From the NCBI GenBank assembly GCA_035544955.1, contig DASZZN010000049.1:1-64000 (forward strand): 64,000 bases of DNA, in the 5' to 3' direction. The position numbers and the translations under genes were made by a program. Source of the stretch: Candidatus Dormiibacterota bacterium. GTDB lineage: Bacteria > Chloroflexota > Dormibacteria > CF-121. Below are positions 7,827 through 16,449 of the stretch, piece after piece. Numbering within the stretch: the stretch's first letter is position 1; each line of letters begins with the position of its first letter. Under the pieces are notes generated by a model. It was not told the DNA's origin, searched no databases, and worked only from the letters and a program-made list of their open reading frames with translations.

Positions 7827-8750
7827 ATGGCCAGACTCATCGGTCAGGTCGCCCATTTCGAACTGGTTCCCCAGGGCCCATTCGACCTCGAAACGGAGGC
7901 TGGTCGCTTTGGTGGCTGGCCCCGGCTTGGCGACGCGGTCGTGATGGCCTTTCCAGTGGAAGGCTGGCGGAGCTCTGCGGCCGTGGTGATGCGTCAGCGC
8001 GGGGACTCCGTCACGGGTGACGTACACGGCGCCGATGAGGCCGACGCTGAGCGCGCCTGGCGGCAGGCGCTGGCAACGGTCTCGCTCGACGTCGACGGCC
8101 AAGGCTTCGTCGACACCGGACGCCGCGATCCTGTCATCCGCCGGCTGCAGGCCGAATACAAGAATCTTCGGCCGGTGCTGTTTCACTCACCCTACGAGGC
8201 CGCCTGCGCCTTCCTCATCGGACACCGGATCTCGATCCTTCAGACGCGCCGCATTCGGCAGCGGATGTCGGAGCAAGCGGGCGCGACGATCGAGGTCGAC
8301 GGCACCGCGTTCACGGCGTTTCCCGACCCCCGCGCGCTGCTTCGGCTCGAGAGCTTTCCCAGCGTGGCGCCCATGAAGATCGAACGCCTGCACCACGTCG
8401 CACGCGCTGCGCTCGAGGGCACATTGGATCGCGCGCGGCTGCGGTCGCTAGCCGAGGCCGAGGCCTTGACGCAGCTGCGTACCCTGCCCGGCATCGGCGA
8501 ATTCTTTGCGCAAGGCATTTTGATGCGCGGCGCCGGGCTCGTGGACGCCGTCACCGACGATGACATCACGCCGCGGGCGATCCAGCTGCTGTATGGGCTT
8601 CGCGAGCGTCCTGACCGAGCCACGGTTCTTAAACGCGCGGAGACCTGGCGGCCTTACCGGATGTGGGCAGTGGTCCTATTGAACGTCTGGCTTCGCAGCC
8701 AGCCGCCGGAGGTCATGGGCCGCCGCCAGGTACGCAGCCGGCCGAAGTAA
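7827..8750 (+). CDS. DNA-3-methyladenine glycosylase II-like (HhH-GPD, AlkA family)
   Basis: The 307-aa protein carries the helix-hairpin-helix and catalytic loop of the HhH-GPD superfamily near residues 225-260. LRTLPGIGEFFAQGILMRG is followed by DAVTDDDI with the expected catalytic Asp. The C-terminal ETWRPYRMWAVVLLNVWLR matches the AlkA end. The enzyme would excise alkylated bases from DNA in base-excision repair. The N-terminal 110 residues are more divergent. No ada or ogt gene is adjacent. Confidence 0.8.
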   Translation: MARLIGQVAHFELVPQGPFDLETEAGRFGGWPRLGDAVVMAFPVEGWRSSAAVVMRQRGDSVTGDVHGADEADAERAWRQALATVSLDVDGQGFVDTGRRDPVIRRLQAEYKNLRPVLFHSPYEAACAFLIGHRISILQTRRIRQRMSEQAGATIEVDGTAFTAFPDPRALLRLESFPSVAPMKIERLHHVARAALEGTLDRARLRSLAEAEALTQLRTLPGIGEFFAQGILMRGAGLVDAVTDDDITPRAIQLLYGLRERPDRATVLKRAETWRPYRMWAVVLLNVWLRSQPPEVMGRRQVRSRPK

Positions 8751-8758
8751 TCCCTCCT

Positions 8759-9157
8759 CTAGTGGTCTGGGTCGTAGTCCTCGACGAGCTCGCGCTGCGC
8801 GCTGCGCGCGACGATGAAGACCAACTCGACGTCGCCGTCATTGATGACCGTGTGCGGCGCATTCGGTGGGACGAAAATGAAGTCGCCGGGCTCGATGGGA
8901 GTGGCTCGATCGAGTTGAGGTCCGCTGAGGAATCGGCCCTGCCCGGTTAACACATAGAGCGAGGATTCGCAGTTGGTGTGATAGTGAGTCGTGCTCCGCA
9001 TCCCCGCTGGGAGACGGCTGAGCCCCATGAAGATGCCTTCGGAACCGACCGTATCGGCGGATATCGCCCCCTGTCGCGTCATCGCCCCCGACGACTCCCC
9101 CTTGGTGACCTGATCGCGTTTGACCACCGCGATCTCTCGAACTTCCCCCTCGTTCAC
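8759..9157 (-). CDS. Cupin-domain protein
   Basis: The 132-aa single-domain cupin has motif 1 (THYHTNCESSLYVLTGQGRF) and motif 2 (PGDFIFVPPNAPHTVINDGD), with His residues positioned to bind a metal. The N-terminal 25 residues are polar. Small cupins may be dioxygenases, isomerases or sensors; nothing nearby fixes the role. It is transcribed towards the AlkA gene, and its start lies 48 bases from the divergent tRNA-Ser gene. Confidence 0.8.
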   Translation of the reverse strand: MNEGEVREIAVVKRDQVTKGESSGAMTRQGAISADTVGSEGIFMGLSRLPAGMRSTTHYHTNCESSLYVLTGQGRFLSGPQLDRATPIEPGDFIFVPPNAPHTVINDGDVELVFIVARSAQRELVEDYDPDH

Positions 9158-9205
9158 GGCGCGATTCTACGCCGGCGCCGACGGCGGATAGAATCGACTC
9201 GCTGC

Positions 9206-9298
9206 GGAGCGGTCGCCTAGTCTGGTCGAGGGCGCGGCACTGGAAATGCCGTAACGGGCGTACCCCGTTCGCGAGTTCGAATCTCGCCCGCTCCGCCA
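9206..9298 (+). tRNA. tRNA-Ser (anticodon GGA), intact, CCA encoded
   Basis: The acceptor stem GGAGCGG pairs with CCGCTCC. The D-arm follows, then anticodon stem CGGCA/TGCCG with loop CTGGAAA giving anticodon GGA. A long class II variable arm precedes the T-arm GCGAG-TTCGAAT-CTCGC, and discriminator G plus CCA ends the gene. The length (93 nt) and long variable arm fit tRNA-Ser. From C9235, the first base of the anticodon stem, to the CCA, 64 bases recur exactly at 17108-17171 and 18901-18964, marking this gene as an integration target. Confidence 0.96.
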
Positions 9299-9743
9299 CC
9301 ACACCTGGTAGCCACTTGAGGCCATGGCCCCACCTCTTGCGCTCATGTGGGCAACGTTGCCAGCGAACAGACTGCTTGGAGGTCGCGGCACTTCCTGAAG
9401 ATCGAAGGAGTCGGCTCGGTAATGCCGCGACCCAGTTGATGCGCGGTTCGTTCCATATCGCGGTTCTCTGGTCTGTCGACCACCACGGTTAGCCAGCTGA
9501 CGGGGCCACGCCCAACGACCGTGCCGCCCGTGCGACACGAGCCACCTTCATCAGAGCGCACGCGCGCCTCGGCGCTCTCGTAGCTCCGAGCGAACACGCT
9601 CCGTCGCCCCTTGTGCCCGTAGCGCCTCGCGCCGCGCATCGGCTCCGTCCAACACCGGCTACTACTTATGCGATCTCTGCCGAAGGGGGCGCCAAACTTG
9701 GATTCTTAGCTCATTTCCGCGGGACTTCGTTCTCTCTGGCCCC
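9299..9743. other. Left end of element A; no gene seen; inverted-repeat module
   Basis: This 445-base non-coding stretch resembles 17172-17400. The first 30 bases (GGTAGCCACTTGAGGCCATG) match the start of element B. At 9382-9431 lies a 50-bp module: GTCGCGGCACTTCC, 22 bases, then GGTAATGCCGCGAC, i.e. two 14-mers in inverted orientation. The same 50-bp module occurs in opposite orientation in element B. These look like recombinase or accessory-protein binding sites. Confidence 0.6.
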
Positions 9744-10751
9744 TCAGTGCGCGAGGTATTTCATCGGCACGTTTCCCGCGCCCCGTGTGTCGGGCCAGAG
9801 GCGACGATTATTCTGCCCGTCAGTTCCGATCATCCAGGTTCCATTGTCATCGGCATTCGGGCCGCCGCGGTCGTAGATGAGCCACTTTCCGTCCGGTGAC
9901 CAAGCGGGGTTATCGGCCGCGAGGCATGCGCCGCGAGGGAAAGATTGGATTCGCGCTAGTGTCGTTGCCGGTGTACAACCCGTGATAGTCTTGCGCGCCC
10001 CGCCGGCAGCCGGGATTAGTGCAACGTTGCGGTGTCCCCAGGTTAGCGGGGATTGAGTAAAACCACCCAAGCCCAGGTCGGATTCCTTGCCGCTGAAGAA
10101 CGCTACCGTACTCTCATCCGGCGAGATGCTCGACGCGTTGCCGTCCGGGTAGTCTGGATCGCCGGTAAACGTGAGCTGCTGTAGCCCCGTCCCATCGGTG
10201 TTAATCCGCCAGATTTCCCGGTGACCGTCGATTTCCTTTGTACATGTCAGCCATTGGCCTGACAGCGCGAGCGAGGGTGCGGTGCAATGTTGAAACAACA
10301 GCTTGAGGCCCGAGCCGTCCTGTTGCATGACATAGGTGCCGTTTTGCGGACCGGGGTTGTCTGCGGTCTGGGTCGGCGCGCCCTGCTGGTCAGAGAACAC
10401 GATCAGGCCATTTTTCGCCAACTGCGGCTTAGCGATTGGGTTGTTCATGGCCAGGTACAGGTTTCCGACTTGCTGCGGATTGCTGCCATCGGCATCCATG
10501 ATCCAGATTTGGGGCGAACTGCCTCGATTGGAGACAAAGATGATCCTGCCGTCGGGCGTCCACGAAGGCATGGACCCGGACCCAGGCAGCACCACCTTGC
10601 CGGTGCCATCGTCTCGGACGGTGAATAGCTTCGCGTCCGTGCCGCCCATCACGAGAAGGCCGTGCTGCGATGTGGTGGGCGGGGGTAGTGGCGGGTTAGA
10701 GCCGGAACAGGCAGCGAGCACGAGTGCTAGAACGATGATGATGATCTTCAT
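9744..10751 (-). CDS. TolB-like PD40 beta-propeller lipoprotein
   Basis: The 335-aa protein begins with a lipoprotein signal (MKIIIIVLALVLAACSG, lipobox LAAC). It contains repeated PD40/TolB-type blades: PSWTPDGRIIFVSNRG, IWIMDADGSNP, IWRINTDGTGLQQLTF, PAWSPDGKWLIYDRGG and TWMIGTDGQNNRRL. It would be exported and lipid-anchored, probably as a binding or scaffold propeller. It is the first gene inside element A and faces the tRNA. Codon usage looks less GC-skewed than in the flanking chromosome, consistent with transfer (visual impression). No partner gene is obvious. Confidence 0.8.
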   Translation of the reverse strand: MKIIIIVLALVLAACSGSNPPLPPPTTSQHGLLVMGGTDAKLFTVRDDGTGKVVLPGSGSMPSWTPDGRIIFVSNRGSSPQIWIMDADGSNPQQVGNLYLAMNNPIAKPQLAKNGLIVFSDQQGAPTQTADNPGPQNGTYVMQQDGSGLKLLFQHCTAPSLALSGQWLTCTKEIDGHREIWRINTDGTGLQQLTFTGDPDYPDGNASSISPDESTVAFFSGKESDLGLGGFTQSPLTWGHRNVALIPAAGGARKTITGCTPATTLARIQSFPRGACLAADNPAWSPDGKWLIYDRGGPNADDNGTWMIGTDGQNNRRLWPDTRGAGNVPMKYLAH

Positions 10752-11245
10752 GTCAATGACCGAGAGCCACTGATGAGGAGCCGGGTGCTGGCCAAAGGCA
10801 CTTGAGCGACCGCATTAGCCTCGAACTTCGACCGGCACGTGCTGCTGATCGGCCTCAACCCTGGCCGCGGCCTATGAGCGGCTCAGTCGTGACGACATTT
10901 GATTCATCATCGCAGGCGTTCGAACCTTTGAGCTGTGGGACGGCAAAAGGCACGCCGGTCACGCGGCCCATCCAGAACTGCGGTGGAGACCGCCTAAGAT
11001 CGGGCGGCAAAGGAGTTCGCTGGACGACGGACGTTCCCTGACTTCCGGTGCCACCTTACGGGAGTGAATGCAGAGCGGTCCACGCGGGGTGAACACCGTC
11101 GTGACTGGGTATAGCTGCGGCAAGGCACGTCGGGGCGCTTTGACGTCCCTCCCTTCCTCAGGGTTGAGCTTGAGCTTGGTCCTTCAAGGTCGATAGCTCA
11201 AGCGGTCACGACTTGCGACAGGAAGTCGGACAAGGAGGACGTCAG
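10752..11245. other. Non-coding or decayed stretch in element A
   Basis: I see no convincing gene between the lipoprotein start and the SnoaL gene. The region may contain the promoters of both divergent neighbours. A short phrase near 10830 reads VLLIGLNPGRG before a stop and could be debris of an old gene, but it is too short to assign. Confidence 0.4.
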
Positions 11246-11701
11246 ATGTCAGCAGAACAGAATAAGATCAACTCGCGCCGTTTCTTAGAGGACGCAGCCA
11301 ACAGGGGGAGCGTCGACCTGCTTGACGAGCTTGCCGACCCGAACTGCGTGGTCCACCAGGCGGACGGGGTGGGTGGGAATGATATAAGGGGTCGCGAGGC
11401 ATTCAAGCAGTTCCTCAAGATGTACTACGCCGCCTTCCCCGATCTCCATTTCACCGTTGAAGATCAGGTCGCCGAGGGCGACAAGGTGGTAACTCGTTGG
11501 TCAAGTGAGGGCACCCATAAGGGCGAGCTGATGGGAATTGCGCCGACCGGAAAACATGTGGCGAGTGTGACTGGGATCACCATTGACCGCTACTCAGGCG
11601 GAAAGTTTGTGGAGGGTTGGGGGAACTGGGATACGCTCGGCTTGATGCAAAAGCTGGGTGTTATCCCCGCGCTCGCACAACCTGCCGCGACAGGCCGCTA
11701 A
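11246..11701 (+). CDS. SnoaL-like (NTF2 fold) ester-cyclase family protein
   Basis: The 151-aa protein matches the SnoaL/ester-cyclase pattern: NSRRFLEDAANRGSVDLLDE, then FKQFLKMYYAAFPDLHFTVE, then GDKVVTRWSSEGTHKGELMG and a C-terminal WDTLGLMQKLG. The fold forms a conical pocket, and members range from polyketide cyclases to proteins of unknown role. The start is the ATG six bases after AAGGAGG. A strong hairpin terminator follows 25 bases after the stop. A second SnoaL gene lies in the same element at 15404-15841. Confidence 0.85.
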   Translation: MSAEQNKINSRRFLEDAANRGSVDLLDELADPNCVVHQADGVGGNDIRGREAFKQFLKMYYAAFPDLHFTVEDQVAEGDKVVTRWSSEGTHKGELMGIAPTGKHVASVTGITIDRYSGGKFVEGWGNWDTLGLMQKLGVIPALAQPAATGR

Positions 11702-11725
11702 GCGCTCACTCGCATTCGCGTTAAA

Positions 11726-11755
11726 GGAGGCGGTCGAGAGACCGCCTCCCTTTGT
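11726..11755 (+). terminator. Rho-independent terminator after the SnoaL gene
   Basis: A perfect 10-bp stem GGAGGCGGTC/GACCGCCTCC with loop GAGA is followed by CTTTGTT, directly downstream of the SnoaL stop codon. Confidence 0.8.
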
Positions 11756-11889
11756 TAAGAGAGTCAAGGTTGTGGGAGGAAGACGCCCTGCCGCCATTCG
11801 CCGAGAGGGCGCCGGGACGGACCCTTCCGGCGCCGCTTTGTCAGACGCCGCTAGCGCACCCTATTTATCGAGTCTCCCAGGGCGGACGA

Positions 11890-11993
11890 ACTTTTGCCGC
11901 CCGACAACCTGTCGCGCACCTATCACAAGCTTGGCGTTCGGTCGCGAAGCCAGCTGGCGGCCAGGCTGCTGGCCGGCTTGCGACTAGCCCGCC
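11890..11993 (+). pseudogene. Remnant of a LuxR-family C-terminal HTH
   Basis: The frame from a TTG near 11894 reads LSRTYHKLGVRSRSQLAARL, the second half of a LuxR/GerE helix-turn-helix ending. No upstream receiver, ATPase or first HTH helix is found, and the downstream frame runs antisense through the next gene. It looks like the 3' scrap of a deleted LuxR regulator inside element A. Confidence 0.6.
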
Positions 11994-11995
11994 GC

Positions 11996-12511
11996 TTAAA
12001 TCGGTTCGGGAGTGATTCGTGTCCCGGTGAAGGTGGTCGTCCCAACCTGGAAGAAGCTCGCGTCAGGCGGTGCAAACTCGATAACGGCCGGCCCGGAGAT
12101 CTGTCCGCTGTCTTGACTGAGCTCCGCCTTCGCCCGGATCTTCAGCGTACCCGACGGACTTCCCGGGGGCGTAAAGGTGAAGAGCAGAAACGTAATGGCG
12201 AATTTGTGCGGTCCGGTTTGTTCCCAGGCGCCGTAGACCGACGTGCTCAGATTGGCTGGCTCCATCTCATTGCTCGCCACCCCGGCGACGCCGCCGCCAG
12301 GCGTGTAGAGGTTGAGGACCTTGTACGGGACCGAGGCCAGTCCATCGGGAACCACTTTGATCAGCCACGCCCCAACGATCCCGCGTTCTTCCTGGTCGCC
12401 CCCGTTGCCCCCATCCGCGAACGCTGCCGCTGGGACGGCCAGGGCACCGAGGGCGCCAGCGGCTCCAGCGCCTTTCAGGATCTGTCGCCGCGTAATGTGT
12501 ACGTCTTTCAT
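11996..12511 (-). CDS. Tat-exported protein of unknown function
   Basis: The 171-aa protein begins MKDVHITRRQILKGAGAAG, a twin-arginine signal (RRQILK) followed by a hydrophobic stretch ending AAAFA. The mature part contains GAWLIKVVPDGLASVPYKVL and a beta-rich C-terminus reminiscent of lipocalin or allene-oxide-cyclase-like barrels, though this is not secure. The start was chosen because AAGGAGG lies nine bases upstream. Export folded suggests a cofactor or fast-folding barrel. It sits in element A. Confidence 0.7.
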   Translation of the reverse strand: MKDVHITRRQILKGAGAAGALGALAVPAAAFADGGNGGDQEERGIVGAWLIKVVPDGLASVPYKVLNLYTPGGGVAGVASNEMEPANLSTSVYGAWEQTGPHKFAITFLLFTFTPPGSPSGTLKIRAKAELSQDSGQISGPAVIEFAPPDASFFQVGTTTFTGTRITPEPI

Positions 12512-12854
12512 GGCCATTTCCTCCTTGAAAGTTGAAAGAGAAACCCCTGCCGAAGATCCCCAGTCCCACACTGAGGGAAGTTCACGCTACGCGCAATTCG
12601 GTGCTTGGTCAACACAAATTTACAGCCTCATAGAAGTGCGGTTAGCGCGGTGACCGATAAAGTGATACCTTGACCCGATCCGGGTGGCACGCGCGCAACA
12701 CAGACGGCTCCGGGTCCAAAAGAGGGTGAAGGGCGGCAAAACTCTGCTAGCGGCCACCGCCTGGCGAGGACGCTCGGACCAGGACTCCACCGCATAGCTC
12801 TCAACTTTGGCGGTCGTGCCTGAACGGCCTCGAAGCAATCGAGCGAGCGTGTGC
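12512..12854. other. Intergenic stretch in element A, nothing identified
   Basis: These 343 bases separate two minus-strand exported-protein genes. I find no ORF with family features, no tRNA and no strong hairpin with a T-tract. The part next to 12512 carries the Shine-Dalgarno and probably the promoter of the Tat-protein gene. Confidence 0.4.
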
Positions 12855-13328
12855 CTACGGCGCAAAGCGGTAGTTGTACGAATACGTACCAGCCGTGAAG
12901 GTGCCCTCGCCGTGCAGGCCAGCGAGCCCGCCGCTCCCGCTGGTGAACGTCAGATGCCCAGCGAGCACGCCGGCGACTGACACCGTCAACGAGAACGCGG
13001 CTATGTAAGACCCGGTTCGGCGGCCAATCGTACAGGAGCTGCAGACCTCGGTCCCGTGTGCGTCCACTGATCCATCTGCGTGCGTGGCGGCCGTGAATGT
13101 ATCGGTGGCTACCCCGGTGAGGCCTCCGACCGAGGTCACGGAGAAGACGAGGAGGTCGACGCTGTCGCCCCCGGCCGTGCGGATGTGCGTCTGGCTTGTT
13201 TGCACAGATGTGAAGCTGCCGGACGCAACCGCTTGTCGGCTCGCCGCGGCGGGCGGAGCGCATCCCGCCAGAGCCACGACAACCACGATGGTGCTTGAAA
13301 CAATGGTGCGGATGACTCTGCTGCTCAT
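12855..13328 (-). CDS. DUF3224-like lipoprotein
   Basis: The 157-aa protein has a lipoprotein signal ending VVVVALAGCAPP (lipobox LAGC). A beta-rich domain follows with a closing GSGGLAGLHGEGTFTAGTYS, resembling the end of DUF3224 barrels. A CSSC pair near residues 95-98 could form a disulphide outside the cytoplasm. It lies just downstream of the ECF sigma/membrane-protein pair on the same strand, 11 bases from the membrane-protein stop, so it may be in that operon. The function is unknown. Confidence 0.65.
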   Translation of the reverse strand: MSSRVIRTIVSSTIVVVVALAGCAPPAAASRQAVASGSFTSVQTSQTHIRTAGGDSVDLLVFSVTSVGGLTGVATDTFTAATHADGSVDAHGTEVCSSCTIGRRTGSYIAAFSLTVSVAGVLAGHLTFTSGSGGLAGLHGEGTFTAGTYSYNYRFAP

Positions 13329-13339
13329 GTCCTACCTCT

Positions 13340-14506
13340 CTACAGGCAGGGCCCTGCAGGGTCGACGTACACGGTCGAGTTGGCGGAGCCGGGCAGTCCG
13401 GTGAGGGTGAGCTTGTGGAGGCCGGTATCTTGCTGCCAGTGCCAAAGCGTACGGCCGCTGGAGGCGCCGAACCAGATGCCCGTGGCATCGCCCATGGTTC
13501 CCCCGGGGTCGAACCCGGTCGCGTCGCCCTGTTTGCCCCGGTAGATCGTCACGCGCTGGCCGGGGGCGGTCTCGAAGAACACCCATTCCGGGCCGCCAGG
13601 GGACAGGCCCAGCCTGAACACTGTGCGGCCCTGGGAGTCCGTCCCGGAGCTGCCGCCTTCTTGCGGATCGCCCGGCAGGGGGGTGAAGCCGAAGAAGCTG
13701 GCATAGGCGGCAGGCGCATTTGCCCGGTCCGCGGTGCCGGTTCGTGGATCGACCATCCACCAGAGCGCAACTCCACCCTCGGGGGGGACAGTCTGGACCA
13801 GGATGCCGGAGGCGTCCCAACGGGAAACCATGATCGACCCCGCGTACGTCCAAAGCGTGCGATCAGTCGCGCTCGCGACATCGTAGCGGTGAAGCTCGGC
13901 CTTCTGGAAGTTCGAGGAGGTGCTGCCTTCGGGTAAAACCCGCAGCCAGAGATAGCTGCGGCCGTCGGGTGCCAGGCTGGAACCGCCGACAGGGATCCAG
14001 CGCCGGAGTGCGGCGCTGTACCACGCCGGGGCCGGCGGGCCGCCAGGGGGCTTCCCCACGCTGATGCCGCCTTCCCTGACGGGGAGACCGGCGACAGAAG
14101 CGGACCCGTCCTTCGTGTAATGGCCGCTCCGCGTGTCGACAAAGCCGACCTCGGACGTCAACTGCGCCCCGACGGTCACCATGACGGGGAGCCGACAATT
14201 CGGGAGATCGACGCTGGTGCGCGTAGTTGTTGGGATGGGCGTAGGTCTGGCCGGTCCAACCGTCCGCGCGTAGTGGAAGATGAGGGCGAGGCCGATCGCC
14301 AAGGCCACGATGACCGCCGCGGCCAGGACTTGGGTGGTCCAAGCGGTTAACAGCCGGGGCCGCTCAAAGTGATGCCATGCGCGCTCGGCACCGGTCTTAA
14401 GGCGTCCAGGCTGTTGGAGGCGCCGAACTCGGGTCTGGATGCGCTGCTGCAGGTCAGGCGCCGGCAGTCTTTCTAGTTCCGCGAACCGCTCCTTCAAGTC
14501 ACGCAT
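13340..14506 (-). CDS. Single-pass membrane protein coupled to an ECF sigma factor (possible anti-sigma or sensor)
   Basis: The 388-aa protein has a cytoplasmic N-terminus of about 50 residues rich in Arg, Leu and Gln, and one membrane helix (TTQVLAAAVIVALAIGLALI). A Pro/Thr linker follows (PARPTPIPTTTRTS), then an extracytoplasmic domain of about 290 residues with propeller-like Trp/Gly strands. Its start overlaps the end of the ECF sigma gene by 8 bases. That arrangement is usual for sigma/anti-sigma pairs, but I see no zinc-binding anti-sigma motif, so anti-sigma function is inferred from context. Confidence 0.65.
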   Translation of the reverse strand: MRDLKERFAELERLPAPDLQQRIQTRVRRLQQPGRLKTGAERAWHHFERPRLLTAWTTQVLAAAVIVALAIGLALIFHYARTVGPARPTPIPTTTRTSVDLPNCRLPVMVTVGAQLTSEVGFVDTRSGHYTKDGSASVAGLPVREGGISVGKPPGGPPAPAWYSAALRRWIPVGGSSLAPDGRSYLWLRVLPEGSTSSNFQKAELHRYDVASATDRTLWTYAGSIMVSRWDASGILVQTVPPEGGVALWWMVDPRTGTADRANAPAAYASFFGFTPLPGDPQEGGSSGTDSQGRTVFRLGLSPGGPEWVFFETAPGQRVTIYRGKQGDATGFDPGGTMGDATGIWFGASSGRTLWHWQQDTGLHKLTLTGLPGSANSTVYVDPAGPCL

Positions 14507-14975
14507 GGTCTGCCTCCAGGATGCGGCCCAGGCGTTTCCGTCCGCGGCTCAGGTTGACCCGGACGGCAAGTGCGTTTGACCGCAGGATGTACGCGATCTG
14601 ACTGATTGGATAATCCGCGTAATAGAACAGAATGAGGGCAGCGCGCTGCTTTGCCGGCAGTGTGGCCAGCGAGGCGACCAGTTCTCCGCGGCTGGCCGGC
14701 ATCTCGTACGACTCCGTTCCGACTAAGGCAATCGATCGCGTTCGCTCCTCGAGCATCCCAGCCGCGATCCGAAACGCGCTCCGCCAGACCCACCTGATCG
14801 GCGACTGAACGGCATCGCCCCGAACGAGTGCCTGAGCGAAGGCTTCCGCCACCGCATCGCTGGCCACCTCGGGATCCTGCGTATATGCCAGGACCGCCCG
14901 CCAGATTCGATCCCCATGGGTGCGGTAGAGGGCCTCGACGGCGCTCTTGCTCGCGTCGGTGGCTCGGGCTTGCAC
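14499..14975 (-). CDS. ECF (sigma-70 family) RNA polymerase sigma factor
   Basis: The 158-aa protein has region 2 (VEALYRTHGDRIWRAVLAYT, then DPEVASDAVAEAFAQAL) and region 4 (LATLPAKQRAALILFYYADY, then PISQIAYILRSNALAVRVNL). It is short, like many ECF factors. It overlaps the membrane-protein gene downstream and probably controls that operon, including the DUF3224-like lipoprotein, through its own promoter. It is carried on element A, so it may rewire host transcription after transfer. Confidence 0.85.
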   Translation of the reverse strand: MQARATDASKSAVEALYRTHGDRIWRAVLAYTQDPEVASDAVAEAFAQALVRGDAVQSPIRWVWRSAFRIAAGMLEERTRSIALVGTESYEMPASRGELVASLATLPAKQRAALILFYYADYPISQIAYILRSNALAVRVNLSRGRKRLGRILEADHA

Positions 14976-15403
14976 TACCTTATATGGGGCTCTTTAGGGG
15001 CAAAAGGTTACACCTCCGGGTCTTCAAGGACCCCTTCATCTTGAACGCTGAGAAACGCATGCTTATCGCCGATCGCTACGGCTAACGAGCTTGGGGTTGT
15101 GCACGCACCGGCCATAAGCCTGGCGATTCATTCCAGGCCAGCGAACTAGGCGACTCTCTAGTAGATCGCTGGTTCAAAAGCATTTAAGAAGGATAGGTGG
15201 CATTTGCGCCCCCGAGCCCGCAGGCACGCGATCATCCACATGATCGCGCGACTGGACGAAGTCTTTATTGCTTCTTTACGGCGGCGGAGACTCGGAGCGT
15301 TGGTTTATCGCAGGGGCAGCGGCTCGTGATGGTGACAAGGCTCGACCAATGGCGCGGCATCGCCGACCTCCTCGGCGAGCGCTACGACGTCGACGATCTA
15401 CGT
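14976..15403. other. Non-coding stretch with a repeat copy
   Basis: This region precedes the ECF sigma start and lies beyond the end of the second SnoaL gene. It contains GATCGCGCGACTGGACGAAG and following bases at 15242-15270, repeated at 16221-16249. A short plus-strand frame ending GIADLLGERYDVDDLRLPP at 15415 looks protein-like but has no recognisable start or family, and may be gene debris. Confidence 0.4.
15242..15270 (+). repeat. 29-bp dispersed repeat, copy 1
   Basis: It matches 16221-16249 at 27 of 29 positions. Its inner 16 bases GACTGGACGAAGTCTT also occur on the minus strand at 16895-16910. All copies are non-coding and inside element A. Confidence 0.7.
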
Positions 15404-15841
15404 CTACCCCCCTGACGTGGGGAGCAAGCCCAATTGACTGAGCAGGTGAAGGCGGTCCCAACTATTCTCGATGTAGGTTAGGCGTCCGTCCTTGACCTGT
15501 CGGACATTTACCATCCGTAGAGTAATCGACCGATTGGTGGGCGCTATCACGCGTCCATCAGGGAGCCGGAGCGGACCTCCATGGGTGCCCGTGGCGGTCG
15601 CGGTGTAAGCGACCCAGTCGTCCTCGACGATGAGCCTGTTGATCTCGACCTGTACGCCGGGGAAGGCGGTATAGAGAACATCAAAGGCCACGCGCACCGC
15701 CTCGGAACCCTTGACTGTACCGTCCGGCCCCACCATCTCTACGTTCGGGTCAAAAAGCTCCGCCAGTCCGTCGAGATCGCCACTGTTGCCCAGTCCTAGA
15801 GCGTGGTCGACAAATCGCCTTACGTCGGTCGATGTCATCAT
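15404..15841 (-). CDS. SnoaL-like (NTF2 fold) protein
   Basis: The 145-aa protein shows an NTF2/SnoaL pattern: FVDHALGLGNSGDLDGLAEL, then FDVLYTAFPGVQVEINRLI, WVAYTATATGTHGG and a C-terminal LHLLSQLGLLP. It resembles the SnoaL protein at 11246 in layout and ending. The start is the first of two tandem ATGs, nine bases after GAGAGGAGG. Enzyme or carrier function cannot be told from sequence. It faces away from the VOC gene of the same element. Confidence 0.8.
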   Translation of the reverse strand: MMTSTDVRRFVDHALGLGNSGDLDGLAELFDPNVEMVGPDGTVKGSEAVRVAFDVLYTAFPGVQVEINRLIVEDDWVAYTATATGTHGGPLRLPDGRVIAPTNRSITLRMVNVRQVKDGRLTYIENSWDRLHLLSQLGLLPTSGG

Positions 15842-16449
15842 CGCCGCATGCCTCCTCTCTCCAACAAACGTTGGCCAGCGACTGGCCCAATTATGCGCGG
15901 CGACCTGAACGCTGTCGAGATGTTCTGAGAACCCGCAATGCCCAACGCCTGTCCCCTCAACCCACATCCTGGAGGGCCGCTCGCCAATACCTCGCGCCCT
16001 GGGAGCGCCAGTCCCAGACACGGCGACTCGTCACTGAAGATGACGGAGCTGGTCAACCGCCAGTCGCATGCTGGCCAGGCGGCCGCGCGGCCCAATGAGG
16101 ATGCCTACCTAGTGGCGATGGGGTAGGTTCTGCGAGGGCTCAGGTGATGAGGTTCCCAAAGCCTGTTAAGCGAAGTCAAGAATTCGTCCAGCCCTCCTCG
16201 ATCAGCTGCCCTCATCCAGAGATCGCGCGACCGGACGAAGTCTTGATTGAGCCTTAACCGCGCGCCCAGGCAGGGTGACTCAGGTTGCTGCCGGCGCCCT
16301 TGGGTACGGTGCCAAGCGTGGTCCGAATCCTCGGTATCAACGGAGCACCGCAGGGCGCCCATCTCGCAGCCAGTATCATCGAGCCGTCAACCGGAGCGCC
16401 GTGAATACCGGGTCGCTGACGCAGGGTCGAGAAGACGGAGGAAGTAAAC
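15842..16449. other. Intergenic stretch of element A with a repeat copy
   Basis: I see no supported gene in these 608 bases between the divergent SnoaL and VOC genes. The second copy of the 29-bp repeat lies at 16221-16249, about 200 bases before the VOC start. Promoters of both neighbours should lie here. Confidence 0.4.
16221..16249 (+). repeat. 29-bp dispersed repeat, copy 2
   Basis: GATCGCGCGACCGGACGAAG and the following nine bases match 15242-15270 with two differences, in the same orientation. A partial inverted third copy lies at 16895-16910. Confidence 0.7.

Noticed and set aside
10810-10870. Possible uracil-DNA-glycosylase-like fragment (VLLIGLNPGRG)
   Set aside because: The phrase is only about 11 residues before a stop, with no flanking similarity.
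15197-15415. Short ORF ending GIADLLGERYDVDDLRLPP
   Set aside because: It looks protein-like, but there is no start signal, family or upstream domain; listed only as possible debris.
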